A stretch of 64,000 bases of DNA from Panicum virgatum (Eukaryota; Streptophyta; Magnoliopsida; Poales; Poaceae): assembly GCF_016808335.1 (NCBI RefSeq), contig NC_053149.1, forward strand, positions 37,712,118 through 37,776,117, written 5' to 3'. The notes under the pieces are model-generated. The model saw nothing but the letters and a program-made list of their open reading frames with translations. It had not been told where the DNA came from and did not search any database. The position numbers and the translations under genes were made by a program. Positions 45,815-57,100 of this stretch are shown here, in pieces. The first letter of the stretch is position 1, and each line of letters begins with the position of its first letter.

Positions 45815-46253
45815 CCCTCTGATCCAAACTATAAGTGGGCATCTGCATAGTATACAAGGTGACACCTTGACTACTGACTTCTAAGAAAATATGATACTGT
45901 ATATAAAAGGATTACACATTATGAAAATATTTTCATGAGGAACCAATAGCTTCAGCCCAATCTACATGATTCTTTTTTTAATCTTTATAAAAGTTTGACT
46001 GACCAGAATCCTAAAGTTTTTTTGGTGTTGTTGCCCCTGCTTTGAAGTGCAATTGTGGTTTTGGCCCTCATTGTTTTTTAGTTTTCACTTTGACTTGTGA
46101 ATAAGGCAAAATCACAAAGTTAAAAAAAAATTGGGCAAAATCAAATCACAAAGTTAAAAAAAAATTGGGCAAAATCACAACTACATTTCAAAGTAGGGGC
46201 AGTAACACAAATGCCCCAATCCTAAAGCGAATTATATTTTGGTCTGGAGGGAG
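45815..46253. mobile_element. Stowaway MITE interrupted by another MITE
   Basis: Ends CCCTCTGATCCAAACTATAAG and TTATATTTTGGTCTGGAGG-GAG are inverted and flanked by TA. After removing the nested insertion with its duplication, the original length is about 228 bp, typical for Stowaway. Confidence 0.88.
46017..46217. mobile_element. MITE with 10-bp duplication nested in the Stowaway
   Basis: The flanks carry the perfect direct repeat AATCCTAAAG (46007-46016 and 46218-46227). Ends pair as GTTGTTGCCCCTGCTTTGAA against TTCAAAGTAGGGGCAGTAAC. Near its right part a segment AAAGTTAAAAAAAAATTGGG is tandemly repeated. A 9-11 bp duplication suggests a Mutator-type MITE. Confidence 0.82.
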
Positions 46254-48172
46254 TAGTTTATATGATGGCTTTCTAGAACTAAAATTAGACATTTTGTTTG
46301 GTGCTTTGTTTTTCATCATCTTTGTGACATTCTTGAACTTCTAATTCTTGTCATTTCAATGTAATTACTGTAAACTAAGTTATTACTTGGATTGGCTTTA
46401 TATGATTGGTCCCCTTTGGTGGCTTGGAATTTTATTATACTCGAAGAAATGTTTATCAGAAGGAACCATATTATAGATTCAGCATCATTGTGTCGTGTAC
46501 TTTATGGTTTCAGAACCAAAATGAGTATGCAACCTTTTGTGTTATAATACTTCCTGTATTAAATCCATATATCTGTATCAAAGATAGATTGGTGGGTGGT
46601 CAAAGGTGAGTCAGTTGGACTATAGATTTTTGGAAAGGTTTGGTATGGTGAAGGCCCTCGAGGATATTCTGGTCTTAGGAGAGAATATAGAAAACGATTG
46701 ATACTTAGTAGTAGAACTAACCAAAATTACACTTTACAAATGAGAAGAATTTGCTAGACAAATACAATCTCATGAGACTTTGTTGCCCTCAAAATTTAAT
46801 AATTTCCAATGTCTCTTGCAGGTATTTAGATGGCTCCATACAATCAGGGCAACATAATGATTACTTTCCTTCAATATTCTTACTAGGAATAGGAAGGCTA
46901 CAGAACTTGGATAACTTTTTCAGAGGCATTAATTTGCAGGTCATGGTAATGAAAAATATAGAAGAGCTTTCAGATGATAAATGTAATCTTCTACTATAAT
47001 CATAGCCATCAACTTAACATGCAAAATAACACTTGTTCTGATGTGTGCTCTTGCTCTTGAGATTTTATGCTTTACTGGATGCAAAGCAGGCAGCATCTAT
47101 TTAGTGTAAGGCTACAGGCTTTAGAATCGCAGAAAGGGGCAGATGATAGCCCTGTGAAAGGAAATAAGATAAATAATACAGGGAACACAACTAATGAAAT
47201 TAGGCTATTGTATCCTTGACATAATAGAGGCATGGAATGATGGAGCAGAAAGAACACTAAAGCTGGTTGCAGTGAGCAGTTGAGGTTTGTTTTATCATGA
47301 TTCTTAAATGCAATGAGAGTATAAAACGTTAAAAAGATAGAAAAATGTGACTTCGACTTTTAACTTGTTAAGTGTCCATCCATAGGAGCTGCTATGGTTT
47401 CATTTTGCATATCATTTGGAACAGACTACAAGAGACAAACTTGTTCATTGTTTAGCATTTTCTCCTTTTATTTATGTTTTCCTGTGATATATCGTCTAAT
47501 TGTGCAATAATTTGTTCTGATTTGTTTCTGTTCCATAGTCCCATCATTGAAGTCTGATTGTAAGATAGGCTGGGCTGCATGAAATTGATGGGCTATATAT
47601 GGCTAGTGATAGAGAAAAGGGTGAGATAACCACTGACAAGTTTTCAACTCATTTCCTGGGGATAAGAAGCTTGCCATGGACTGGCAGAAATCTCATAAAA
47701 TTAAGTTCTAACTCTACTTGACACCTGTAAATCTGTAATATACTAATTGAGCGATGTAGTGAGGTGGTTGAAGTGGTTGAAGACTTGAGGTTCCTTTTCT
47801 GTCAGAATGATATAAGGATTATGATCCTCCAAATCTGGCCTTGATGCAGCAACTAACCACCTATGCACTAGCTTTTCTCCATCGTACAGGGCACCATCAC
47901 CGTAGCGCAGAACAAGGCAACCTGCACATGGTCTGCGGCTTTCTTTATGTTTCTTCTCCTCTTCAAAGAAAAGAAAATTTTGTCCCTTGCCCCCACCCAC
48001 TCATTGCAGAGTATCCAAACCCATAATCCATTGATTAATTAGTGCCTGGACTATAGGACTCCGCTTGCGTGTGCCATTCTCCACGCTGCTATATAGATGG
48101 TGTTAGGAAGACACATACACAGATCCAGAGCCAATAACCAGTTGAGTTGCAGAGATATTAGCAGGCTTGGCA

Positions 48173-49072
48173 ATGGCAGCCCGTCAAGGCAGCAGGAGGA
48201 CGAAGGCAGACCGGTGGCTGTTTGGTGGGAAGTGGAGGGGAACATCAAAGGAGTCAAGGCATCCTGTTGTTCAGGAGGCTAAGCCTCCGAATCCTCCTAT
48301 CGTTCAGAAAGATGAAGGCCTCTGCCTTGAGAAGTCTAGAGTGCATGTATCCGCTCTAGATCGGAGAAAGAGCATCGATATCGCGCCTGGGAGGAGATCA
48401 ATGCCGGAGATGGAGATCAACATGAAAGAAGTTGTTGCTGTGCTCGGGGTGAAGGTCATGGCTGCAGACATGCCGCCGTTCATGCAGTTGCATGCCTTCC
48501 GGTGCGCTAAGCGATCCCATGATAGCTTGGACAAGTTCAGTTCAAGGCAGCTGGCCCATGATGTGAAGAAGGTAAGCGTACTGCCTATTGTGATCTGTTT
48601 TGCTTTGTCTTCTGAAGAGCATCCATTGTTCTCTTTCTTTCCTTTGCCTTTCAGATGAGTTCTTTGTGAAATCAAACTTTGCAAATTGCCCAGTTAAGCT
48701 GTCTGTAACAAGCTGCCAGCATTGAAATCAAAACAGTCCTAATGTTTTCTGGCTTTGGCAGCATGAACCTAATCTGCTTATAGCTTTCAATCTTAAATTG
48801 TTGCCATTCCATTTACTTTGTGTTTCAGAGGACAGCTTATTATGAATTAGCATATTTCTTTTGAATAAAATTATGAATTAGCATCTGATGCAGTTTCTGT
48901 TGACATCCAACAGGAGTTTGACAAAGTGTACGGGCCCACGTGGCACTGCATCGTCGGTACGAGCTACGGCTCCTTCGTGACGCATTCCCGAGGCTGTTTC
49001 CTCTACTTCTCCATGGACAAAATCATCGTGATGCTGTTCAAGACCAAGATAAGGAAAGTGTTGGCATCCTGA
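48173..49072 (+). CDS. Dynein light chain, LC8/DLC type (2 exons)
   Basis: Exons 48173-48571 and 48914-49072 give 185 aa. The C-terminal 90 residues form a complete LC8 domain, with MPPFMQLHAFRCAKRS and the hallmark TSYGSFVTHSRGCFLYF strand region. The N-terminal 90 residues are a basic, Ser/Pro-containing extension (ADRWLFGGKWRGTSKE) found in a subgroup of plant members. Flowering plants lack dynein motors, so LC8 proteins act as dimerisation hubs for short linear motifs in other partners. The ATG at 48173 is the first in frame; an upstream TTG extension adds two residues only. GT-AG junctions preserve the frame. No lesion is seen. Confidence 0.93.
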
Positions 49073-50379
49073 GCCCCTGTAATGAAAGTTTTTGTGCCCA
49101 TCATGAAGGGTTCGGTCGGTCCAGCTCTATGATATCGATACCTGTAAAATATTAGTGCCTGGAGCTGAAGAGCTAACTTGAATCATTGTTGTTTGTGGGT
49201 GGCAACTTGCTGCTGAAGGGTGAACGTGGGGCCGTACTGCGGCGCCCTTGTTGTATTGTAGACTAAATTAACAGTTGGAAACATTGATAAAGAGTGCTTG
49301 CTTCGGTGGTGTGTACTTTGCTGAGGGACAGTTCTGGCCCTGCCAAGCTGCAGCGATCCCGGTCAAGGTCACGTTGTAAGATTCCTGTTCGGCAGATCTG
49401 TTGTCTGCAGTAGCCCATATGGAGGGCCACTGCAAGGAATGACTTGGGCACGCTGAAGCACTACTGTAGTCTAGCATGCTGTTCTACTTTTCCATACGAA
49501 ATTCCAGATGGATTTTTTTTGTTTTTGTGTTTTGCACTAAGGGCGGCCATGATGTTCGTCACTTAATCAGAAAATTTACAGTAGCCCTTGATGCCATCAT
49601 TCGGTCAAGGTGCTGAGGCGCAATGTGATCCCAGATGGGTGATTGACCGCAATGGGAGGGGTGTGGTGATCATGAAGTCGATGCTGTCACGCTGGGCAAC
49701 ATGGGGTCGGAAAGATGTAGGGAAAGAGAAAGACGCCGGTAGTGGGATCCTATGATCCTATTCCTATATCGGAGAAGACTAGGACATTGGGCATGTAATT
49801 TGATGCCCGTGATGGCAAACCATTTGACTTCATTAGTCCTAAAATTCATTCATGTTCACGACGCCACGACGGGCTGTCCTTTGCAAGTTGCATTGCAACC
49901 TGTGCTTTTCTTCTTATAGTTCTTACCAAGTGAGAATTTCCCCGTGAGCATTAGCGTGATCGGTAGGCGAGACAACAAACCAACACTGCAGAGAGATGCG
50001 AAACCATACATGCTGGTCGGCACGGAGCGCCGGTTCGGCATCAAATTTAGGGGGAAACGAGATGGCCAAACGCGTAAGCAGTGAATGGGCTAATGTAGCG
50101 TTTGGTTCGAGAATGAGTTAGGATATAACAGTTCCATTTCAAATTTTAGTAAGAATGCCATTTCAAATTTTAGAGATGAGATGATTCTATATTACGTGTT
50201 TGTTAGATGGATGTGGTACCATTTCATATTTGATTGCGGATGTGAGGATGGAGCTGTCATTGATAAGCACCGTTACGGGGGTCCCGCTTTGTCAGTGACC
50301 CAATCCTCTTCTTCCTCCGCCCTCCTAGTTCCCTCAGCTGTGGCTCCTTCCCATGCGCCGTTGGCCTCCCAGTCTCACC
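49073..50379. other. Downstream region of the dynein light chain gene, no further gene
   Basis: Short ORFs on either strand have no recognisable similarity. GC content is mixed and no element ends are clear before the hAT element at 50380. Confidence 0.5.
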
Positions 50380-50854
50380 CATAGTCACAGGATTCGGGGT
50401 CGATGCCTCGTCCCTCGACCCGGGAACGTCGTTCCGATTCGAGGGTCGGGGTCGAAGAGGGTCAGTGTCCCATTCAAGGTTGGATCGCGTCCCGGTTTGA
50501 AAGGGGTCGCAGCCCCATTGCTAGCAGATTTAATTGGGATAAGGAGGTTAAGGACAGTGGATTGGTGTGGTTTTTGTTATACAATGAGCTGAGTACGTGT
50601 AGCATGGTCTAAATGTACTCTTTTATATGTTTCTTATATGCTTGTGCAGATTAGTTTCTTCATTAGTAGCATATATATAGTTTGTCTTTATCGACCCGAA
50701 GATATCGACCCCGATGAATCAGGGTCGCGTCCCACATAATAATTTATCGTTCCATAGATGTATACCCCCTTCGTACCATAATTTTATAAAGTGACGACCC
50801 TCGACCCTCGACCCCGTTCCTCGACCCGGTCGACCCAGGAACTTTGTGACTATG
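50380..50854 (+). mobile_element. hAT-type element of GGGTCGA motifs, copy 1
   Basis: The 475-bp element has termini CATAGTCACA and TGTGACTATG, flanked by a perfect 8-bp duplication GTCTCACC (50372-50379 and 50855-50862). Both subterminal parts are rich in CGACCC/GGGTCG variants; the centre is AT-rich. It is nearly identical to the inverted copy at 56482-56951. Confidence 0.93.
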
Positions 50855-51179
50855 GTCTCACCCTCCACGCTCCGCTCCTGCGCCTTGAGCGCGCAACAAC
50901 TCTATATCATGCGTGCTATATTTTCCTAATCCATCGTCTGAAAGCTGTTTGCGGGCCAGCGAAGTTAATTTTGGTCCAATAGCACTTTGATGCTCCACGT
51001 TGCAGTTTTTTATGTTAGTTTTTGGATTGTATTTTTTATTAATTGATACTGCTACTGTATGTGACATTGACCTACACTGTATCACATTACATTTTTTCTA
51101 ATTGTGTTTTTCATTTTTTACCTGTACTGCTTTGTATTTATTATTTACTTTTTTTTCTTTCCCTCTTTTTCGTTCTAAA

Positions 51180-51660
51180 GCTCATATACAATCAAATGCT
51201 CCATGATGTCGATCCATTTGTTTGCTTTATAGATTAAATTTGTTTCGTGACGTTGATCCATTTGTTCGCGATGTTTAATATTTTATTTGTGTATATTATT
51301 ATTTATTCATTATATTTAATTTTTTGTTCGTCGGAATTATTATGTGTTCGTCTTGTTAAATTATTTGTTCATAGGATCTGAAATTAATTATTTAATATAA
51401 AAAAATTATTTTTAAAAATATCATAAAAATATAGGCAAATGTAGTCTTGTTTTGAAGATTTTGTCGTAAGAGGAACAATGATGCAATCATAATTTAATTT
51501 GGATACTCAATTTAAGCATTGTATTTTTTAATTTTAAATTTGCATGCATATGGATGACATCGTCATTGCTAAACAGTCCAATTGTTGGGCTGATCACGAC
51601 CCATCTAATATCCTTCAAGCGATAGATTTTGTTTCTATCACCTTAAGTGATATATTGCTC
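51180..51660. repeat. Diverged dispersed repeat, copy 2 (partner at 2640-3240)
   Basis: Ordered word matches with 2640-3240 in the same orientation, see that entry. Both copies run into GC-rich DNA on the right. Confidence 0.5.
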
Positions 51661-52200
51661 CTGCCCGAGCTTTGCGCCCTGCGACGGGGGAGTCTACTCC
51701 CCGCATATGCGAGGGGAAAGAAACACATCACAGAAGCCTTCTCCTGCCGCTCCCCTGCCATCCGCCGCCTCCCCAAGCTCCACTGCCTTCAACCCTAACC
51801 AAGCTCGTCGCCACCGCGCCGCCGGCTTCTTGTCGCCCCCGCCGCCGGTCGCCGCCCACCGGGGGTCCTACCCCGCCCGGGCGGCGGCGCTCCTGCGCCG
51901 CCTCGCCCTCCGTCGGCCGAACCGTCGCCACCGCCCATCCTCCGCCGCCCGGGGCCCCTCCTCTTCTATCGCCGGCGGCCATGGAGCTCCCAAAACCCAG
52001 GTAACCCGGAACTCTAAAGCTCCGCCGCCGCCCTCCACCACCCCGGTCGCCGGCGACCTCACCGGCGGCCGCTCCCCCCACCTACCACCCCTCCCCGAGC
52101 ACCCCCTCCTCCCCAAGCTCCGGCCGCTGCTTACCTCAACGGAGAAGATGAACAGGCGCGGCGGTGGCTCTTCTGCGATGTGGTGACGGGAAATTGCATA
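51661..52200 (+). other. GC-rich gene-5'-end-like fragment
   Basis: A CCGCCG-rich stretch contains ATGGAGCTCCCAAAACCCAG followed at once by GTAACC at about 52000, the shape of a grass gene's short first coding exon and donor. No downstream exon was found before the foldback element. Product unknown; it may be a captured or truncated 5' end. Confidence 0.35.
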
Positions 52201-52220
52201 TGCGATAAATAGATGAATGA

Positions 52221-53173
52221 AGTCTATTTTTGACCATCCAACTCTGGCGCCGGTTTGATTTTGGCCATCGAACTCCAAAACCGGGTATCTTTAGCCATCC
52301 AACTATCAAAACCGTTCAAATTTGACCATCAGACTGTTTTGGTGGGTGGTTTTAATTTTTTTATTTACAATTAAGTCCTTGGATCTTAAAATGATTATTA
52401 CTTTTTTGCTCGTACCTCCGATTTATGTCATTCGTGCGGTCACGCGTTTGTAACGGTAAGCTTTATCTTTTAAAATATTCTTTATACTATTTTATCACTA
52501 TTTATTATGTTATTCTTATGTTGTTGTGTAAAAACAACAATATAAGAAAAGAAAAAAAATAATTATAAAATAATATGAACAACATTTTAGAAGATAAAGC
52601 TCATCGTTACGAACACATGACCACAAGAATCACTTAAATTGGAGATATGAGAAAAAAATAGTAATTATTTTAAGATCCAAGCACTAAACTATAAATAAAA
52701 TAGTTTCTCGTATCTCCAATTTAAAATGATTACTATTTTTTCTCGTATCTCCGATTTAAGTGATTCTTGTGGTCATGCCTTCGTAACTATGAGCTTTGTC
52801 TTTTAAAATATTATTTATATTATTTTGCAACTATTTATTTTACTTTTCTTATATTATTGTTTTTACACAACAATATAAGAATAATATAAAAAATAGTGAT
52901 AAAATAGTATGAAGAACATTTTAAAAGATAAAGCTCACCGTTATGAATGTGTGATTGCAAGAATGACCTAAATCTGAGGTACGGGCAAAAAGTAATAATC
53001 ATTTTAAAATCTAAAGACTTAATTGTAAATAAAAAAAATTAAAACCACCCACCAAAACAACCCGATGGTCAAATTTGAACGGCTTTGATAGTTGGATGGC
53101 CAAAGATATCCGGTTTTGGAGTTCAATGGCCAAAACCAAACCGAGGCCATAATTGGATGGTCAAAAATGGACT
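52221..53173. mobile_element. Foldback element with two hairpins in mirror order
   Basis: Outer arms are inverted copies: CTATTTTTGACCATCCAACT... at 52223 pairs with the region ending GGATGGTCAAAAATGG at 53170. Inside each half is a second palindrome: GATTATTACTTTTTTGCTCG... against a reversed copy around a TTGTTGTGTAAAAACAACAA-type loop. Thus the element is arm, hairpin, hairpin, arm. No coding frame and no clear target duplication. Confidence 0.8.
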
Positions 53174-53412
53174 TCACTCTAAATAGATTGCCCCCTTGCG
53201 GCGCCGGTGCTCCGTAGCCCACGCTCCGCTCCGAGTCGTGCTCCGCCCCGGGCCGAGGTCCGTCTTTGCGTCGTGCTCCACCCTAACCAGCGCGCCACGC
53301 TTCACACCGTGCTCCGCCCCTAGCCGGAGCTCGGCCTCCACGACATGGTTCATGCTGGCCCGCACTCCGCGCGCGGCTGTGACCCCGCTCGAGCTCGTCC
53401 GCGCTTCCTCAG

Positions 53413-53585
53413 AGATTGTTTAGGTCCAGATACTAAAGTTTAGACTATATATCAATGAGAATTTTGATATTTATTAGTATCAAATAAAGTTTAATTATAA
53501 AATTAATTGCAGAATTCTGGAACTAAACTTCGAGGTGAATCTAATGAGGTATATTAATTCATAATTAGCGGATGATGTTGTGGAA
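53413..53585. mobile_element. Half of a Tourist-like MITE
   Basis: From TTGTTTAGGTCCAGATACTA through AATTAATTGCAGAATTCTGG and GAATCTAATGAGG the sequence follows one half of a common grass MITE; the complementary half is absent. The remaining spacer to 54147 holds the promoter of the next gene and no other gene. Confidence 0.5.
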
Positions 53586-54147
53586 GTGAGATCGCTCAAT
53601 TCGGTTGATTTTGCGGGATGAAACCATCATAGATCTGAAGGGGATATTCTTTCTCTAGAATGGCTCCATCCCCACACTTATGAACTAAACGCAGAATGGA
53701 ATGCTCGCTAAGCAAACACCAGTACAACTAAGATGCTAAGACGCTGGATGACGGTGGATCCATCATCCGTGTGGAAGTTTTTCCAAATCTCCGGAGCGAA
53801 AATTCAATATTCAGAACAACCTCCACTCTATTTCCATATCTCTGTTTTTATATCGCAAAATTGTATTTTGTCGAGGCTGTTCGGGTGATATAATGAATAG
53901 TATTCAGCTGGTAGAATGAATAGTATTGTGTGAGAGGAAATAAGCCGAGATGAGACAAGCAAGCCAAGCCAAGAACCGATTAGACTAACAGGCTCTGTCC
54001 AAAACCTAGGGCCTAGTAGAGATCAAACATTCAAGCCCAATGATTCCATTAATTAATTAATCTATCCGATCCGTTGGACCCGTTGTTTAAGCTTCGCTTG
54101 CCTCGTCACGACCATGATCTCATAACGAGAGCAGCAGGTAGGAAGCC

Positions 54148-57100
54148 ATGGCGCCACCGACGAGGAGAGAGAGGGCGGCGGCGGCGGCGGCGATGTCGAG
54201 CTCGTCGGTGCCGGCGGCGGCCCGGCCGGGGGCGATCGAGGTGCAGCGCCGGCGGGTGGGCAGCTGGTGGACGAGCCGCCGGATCTCTTTCTACGCCTCC
54301 CGCGCCTACTTCCTACTCATCATCCTCCAGATCCCGCTCTTCCGGTCGGTAACGACTCGCTCGCGCGCTCCCTCCCATCTACTCCCCCTAGCAATAATCA
54401 CCCAGATGCTTTGAGTTTTCCATGACTGTCCAGTTCTCATAGATTTCGGCGGCCCTGATCATCGGGTGTGCTTATGTTTTGGGCTAGATCCATTATTTAC
54501 TAACTCATGTTCTCACGCTTTTGCTGTATGTGGGCATCGAGAGGGTTGAACGCAATTTTTGTGATTCCGTGCCTTGTCGCACGCTTTTACACACTAATTG
54601 TAGTAGTGTTTTGTTTCCATGCCTTTATGTGATAAACCTTAATGATCAATTCTGTCGGTGCTGGACTGCTGGTGCTTGGCGTGATTGCCATTTCAAAAGC
54701 AGCAAGGGGCCGCGTTGCAACCAAATGCTACTGTTACATACCTTATTGCTCAGCACATTGGTGATTAATAATCTACATCATCAACATAGCCTTTTTCCCA
54801 AACAAGTTGGGGTAGGCTAGAGATGAAACCCGAAAGAAATTAGTTCAAGGTTCAGGCACATTGATAGCTAGTCTCCAAGCGCTCCTATCCAAAGCTATCT
54901 CTTTAGAGATATTCCAGTCGGTCTCTCTTAACCGACTCATCCCACGTCAGTTTAGGTCTACCTCTACCCCTCTTTACATTATCGACCCGCTCAAGAATCC
55001 CATTACGCACCGGCGCTTCAGGAGGCCTTCGTTGGACATGTCCAAACCATCTCAGCCGATGCTGGGTAAGTTTCTCCTCAATTGGTGCTACTCCGACCCT
55101 ATCCCGAATAACTTCGTTCCGGACTCTATCCCTCCTTGTGTGCCCGCAAAACCACCGCAACATCCGCATCTCTGCTACACTCAGTTGCTGGACATGTCGC
55201 CTTTTTGTAGGCCAACATTCAGCACCGTATAGCATCGCCGGACGAATTGCTGTCCTATAGAATTTGCCTTTTAGCTTTTGTGGCACCCTCTTGTCACAAA
55301 GAATGCCAGAAGCTTGCCGCCATTTCAACCAGCCAACTGAAATTCTATGCCTAACATCTTCATCAATGTCGCCATCCTTTTGTAGCATCGATCCTAAATA
55401 CCGAAAAGTATCCTTCTGAACCACCACTTGTCCATCTAGACTAACGTCTCCCCCCTCATGCCTAGTCGCGCTGAAATCGCACATCATGTACTCGGTCTTG
55501 GTCCTACTAAGTCCGAACCCTTTCGACTCTAACGTGCGTCTCCACAGCTCTAACTTCCTATTAACCCCTGCCCTACTCTCGTCAACTAGCACCACGTCAT
55601 CAGCAAAGAGCATACACCAAGGGATCTCACCTTATATATCCCTTGTGACCTCATCCAGGTGATTAATAATCTACAATTCATATATTATTGTTAGCTTACA
55701 ACAGTACAATTTTTTTTTCGTGAACACTCAGGAGAGTTGCGTATCATTGTATTAATAGTAGAGAAAGGAGTCATACTCATACGGAGACCCAAACACACCC
55801 ACTAAACATACCCACAATATGAAAAAAAAAGATAAATACAGCAAAGCATAACAAAGAAATTTAAGATAATGCTTTTAGAGATGTCTGAGTTGTGCTAAAC
55901 GTAGTATGCATTCTACTCCAAGGTGCCATAGATGTGAATAGCAGTAGCCCAAATTGAAGAGAAAAAAAAATGAAAACTGTTTTCTCCAGGCTTTGTCAGG
56001 CAGTAGTCAAATTATGAGAACCCTTGCCTTGTCCAAATGAGAACCATAGATAAACATACTGGATTGTTCCGCTTCTTCTCCAAGCTGTGTACTTGCATCA
56101 AACTTGGCTACCATTCTTAACTAACTGAATTGGACCAGTTTAGTTTTGAATAGAACACTTATGGCATTATTCAACCTTCTAATGTCTTTCTTTAAATTTA
56201 TGTATGGACAGCGTATTGCATGCACGAGTGGAGTTGCCTCCCAAGTACTACAAATCTTGATGAAATGTTAAATTTTGCATAATGCATTTTCATTGTCCCT
56301 TGCAAGTAGTAACTGACATGCATGCTTTTACATTTTTATTATTAATAAACCTGATATTTTGTTTTAGCATTTTGTTTCCTATTCTTTCTGCTAGTATTCA
56401 GCCATTTGCCACTGATTCCTAGCAGTTTTTTTTGATGAAGCATCAGTACTGTGGTTTGCTCATCTAATATTGAGTTATACTCATAGTCACAAAGTTTCTG
56501 GGTCGACCGGGTCGAGGAACGGGGTCGAGGGTCGTCATTTTATAAAATTGTGGTACGAAGGGGGTATACATCTATGGAACGATAAATTATTATGTGGGAC
56601 GCGACCCTGATTCATCGGGGTCGATATCTTTGGGTCGATAAAGACAAAAACTATATATGTGCTACTAATGAAGAAACTAATCTGCACAAGCATATAAGAA
56701 ACATATGAAAGAGTACATTTAGACCATGCTACACGTACTCAGCTTATTGTCTAACAAAAATCACACCAATCCACTGTCCTTAACCTCCTTATCCCAATTA
56801 AATCTGCTAGCAATGGGGCTGCGACCCCTTTCAATCCGGGACACGATCCAATCTTAAATGGGACACTGACCCTCTTCGACCCCGACCCTCGAATCGGAAC
56901 GACGTTCCCGGGTCGAGGGACGAGGCATCGACCCCGAATTCTGTGACTATGGTTATACTCCATTGAGGGTCTATCTGAATTGCACACTGAGTGCATGCTT
57001 CCTTTCATTTTAACTTCTTGGAGATCACTACCAATATCTTGACATGAACAAAGGCTGGAATGCCTAAGGTCTTTTGTAATTTATTTGTTCTGGGTGGATC

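Larger units (their letters stand above)
45633..48172. other. PDF1A to dynein light chain intergenic region
   Basis: It contains the PDF1A 3' end, a Stowaway with nested MITE (45815-46253) and AT-rich DNA without convincing frames. 48030-48172 is the promoter and leader of the dynein light chain gene; CTATATAG at 48089-48096 is a plausible TATA box. Confidence 0.5.

Noticed and set aside
50403..50612. Frames inside the GGGTCGA hAT copies, similar at both loci
   Set aside because: The similarity comes from the shared element, and the frames are short and repeat-derived.
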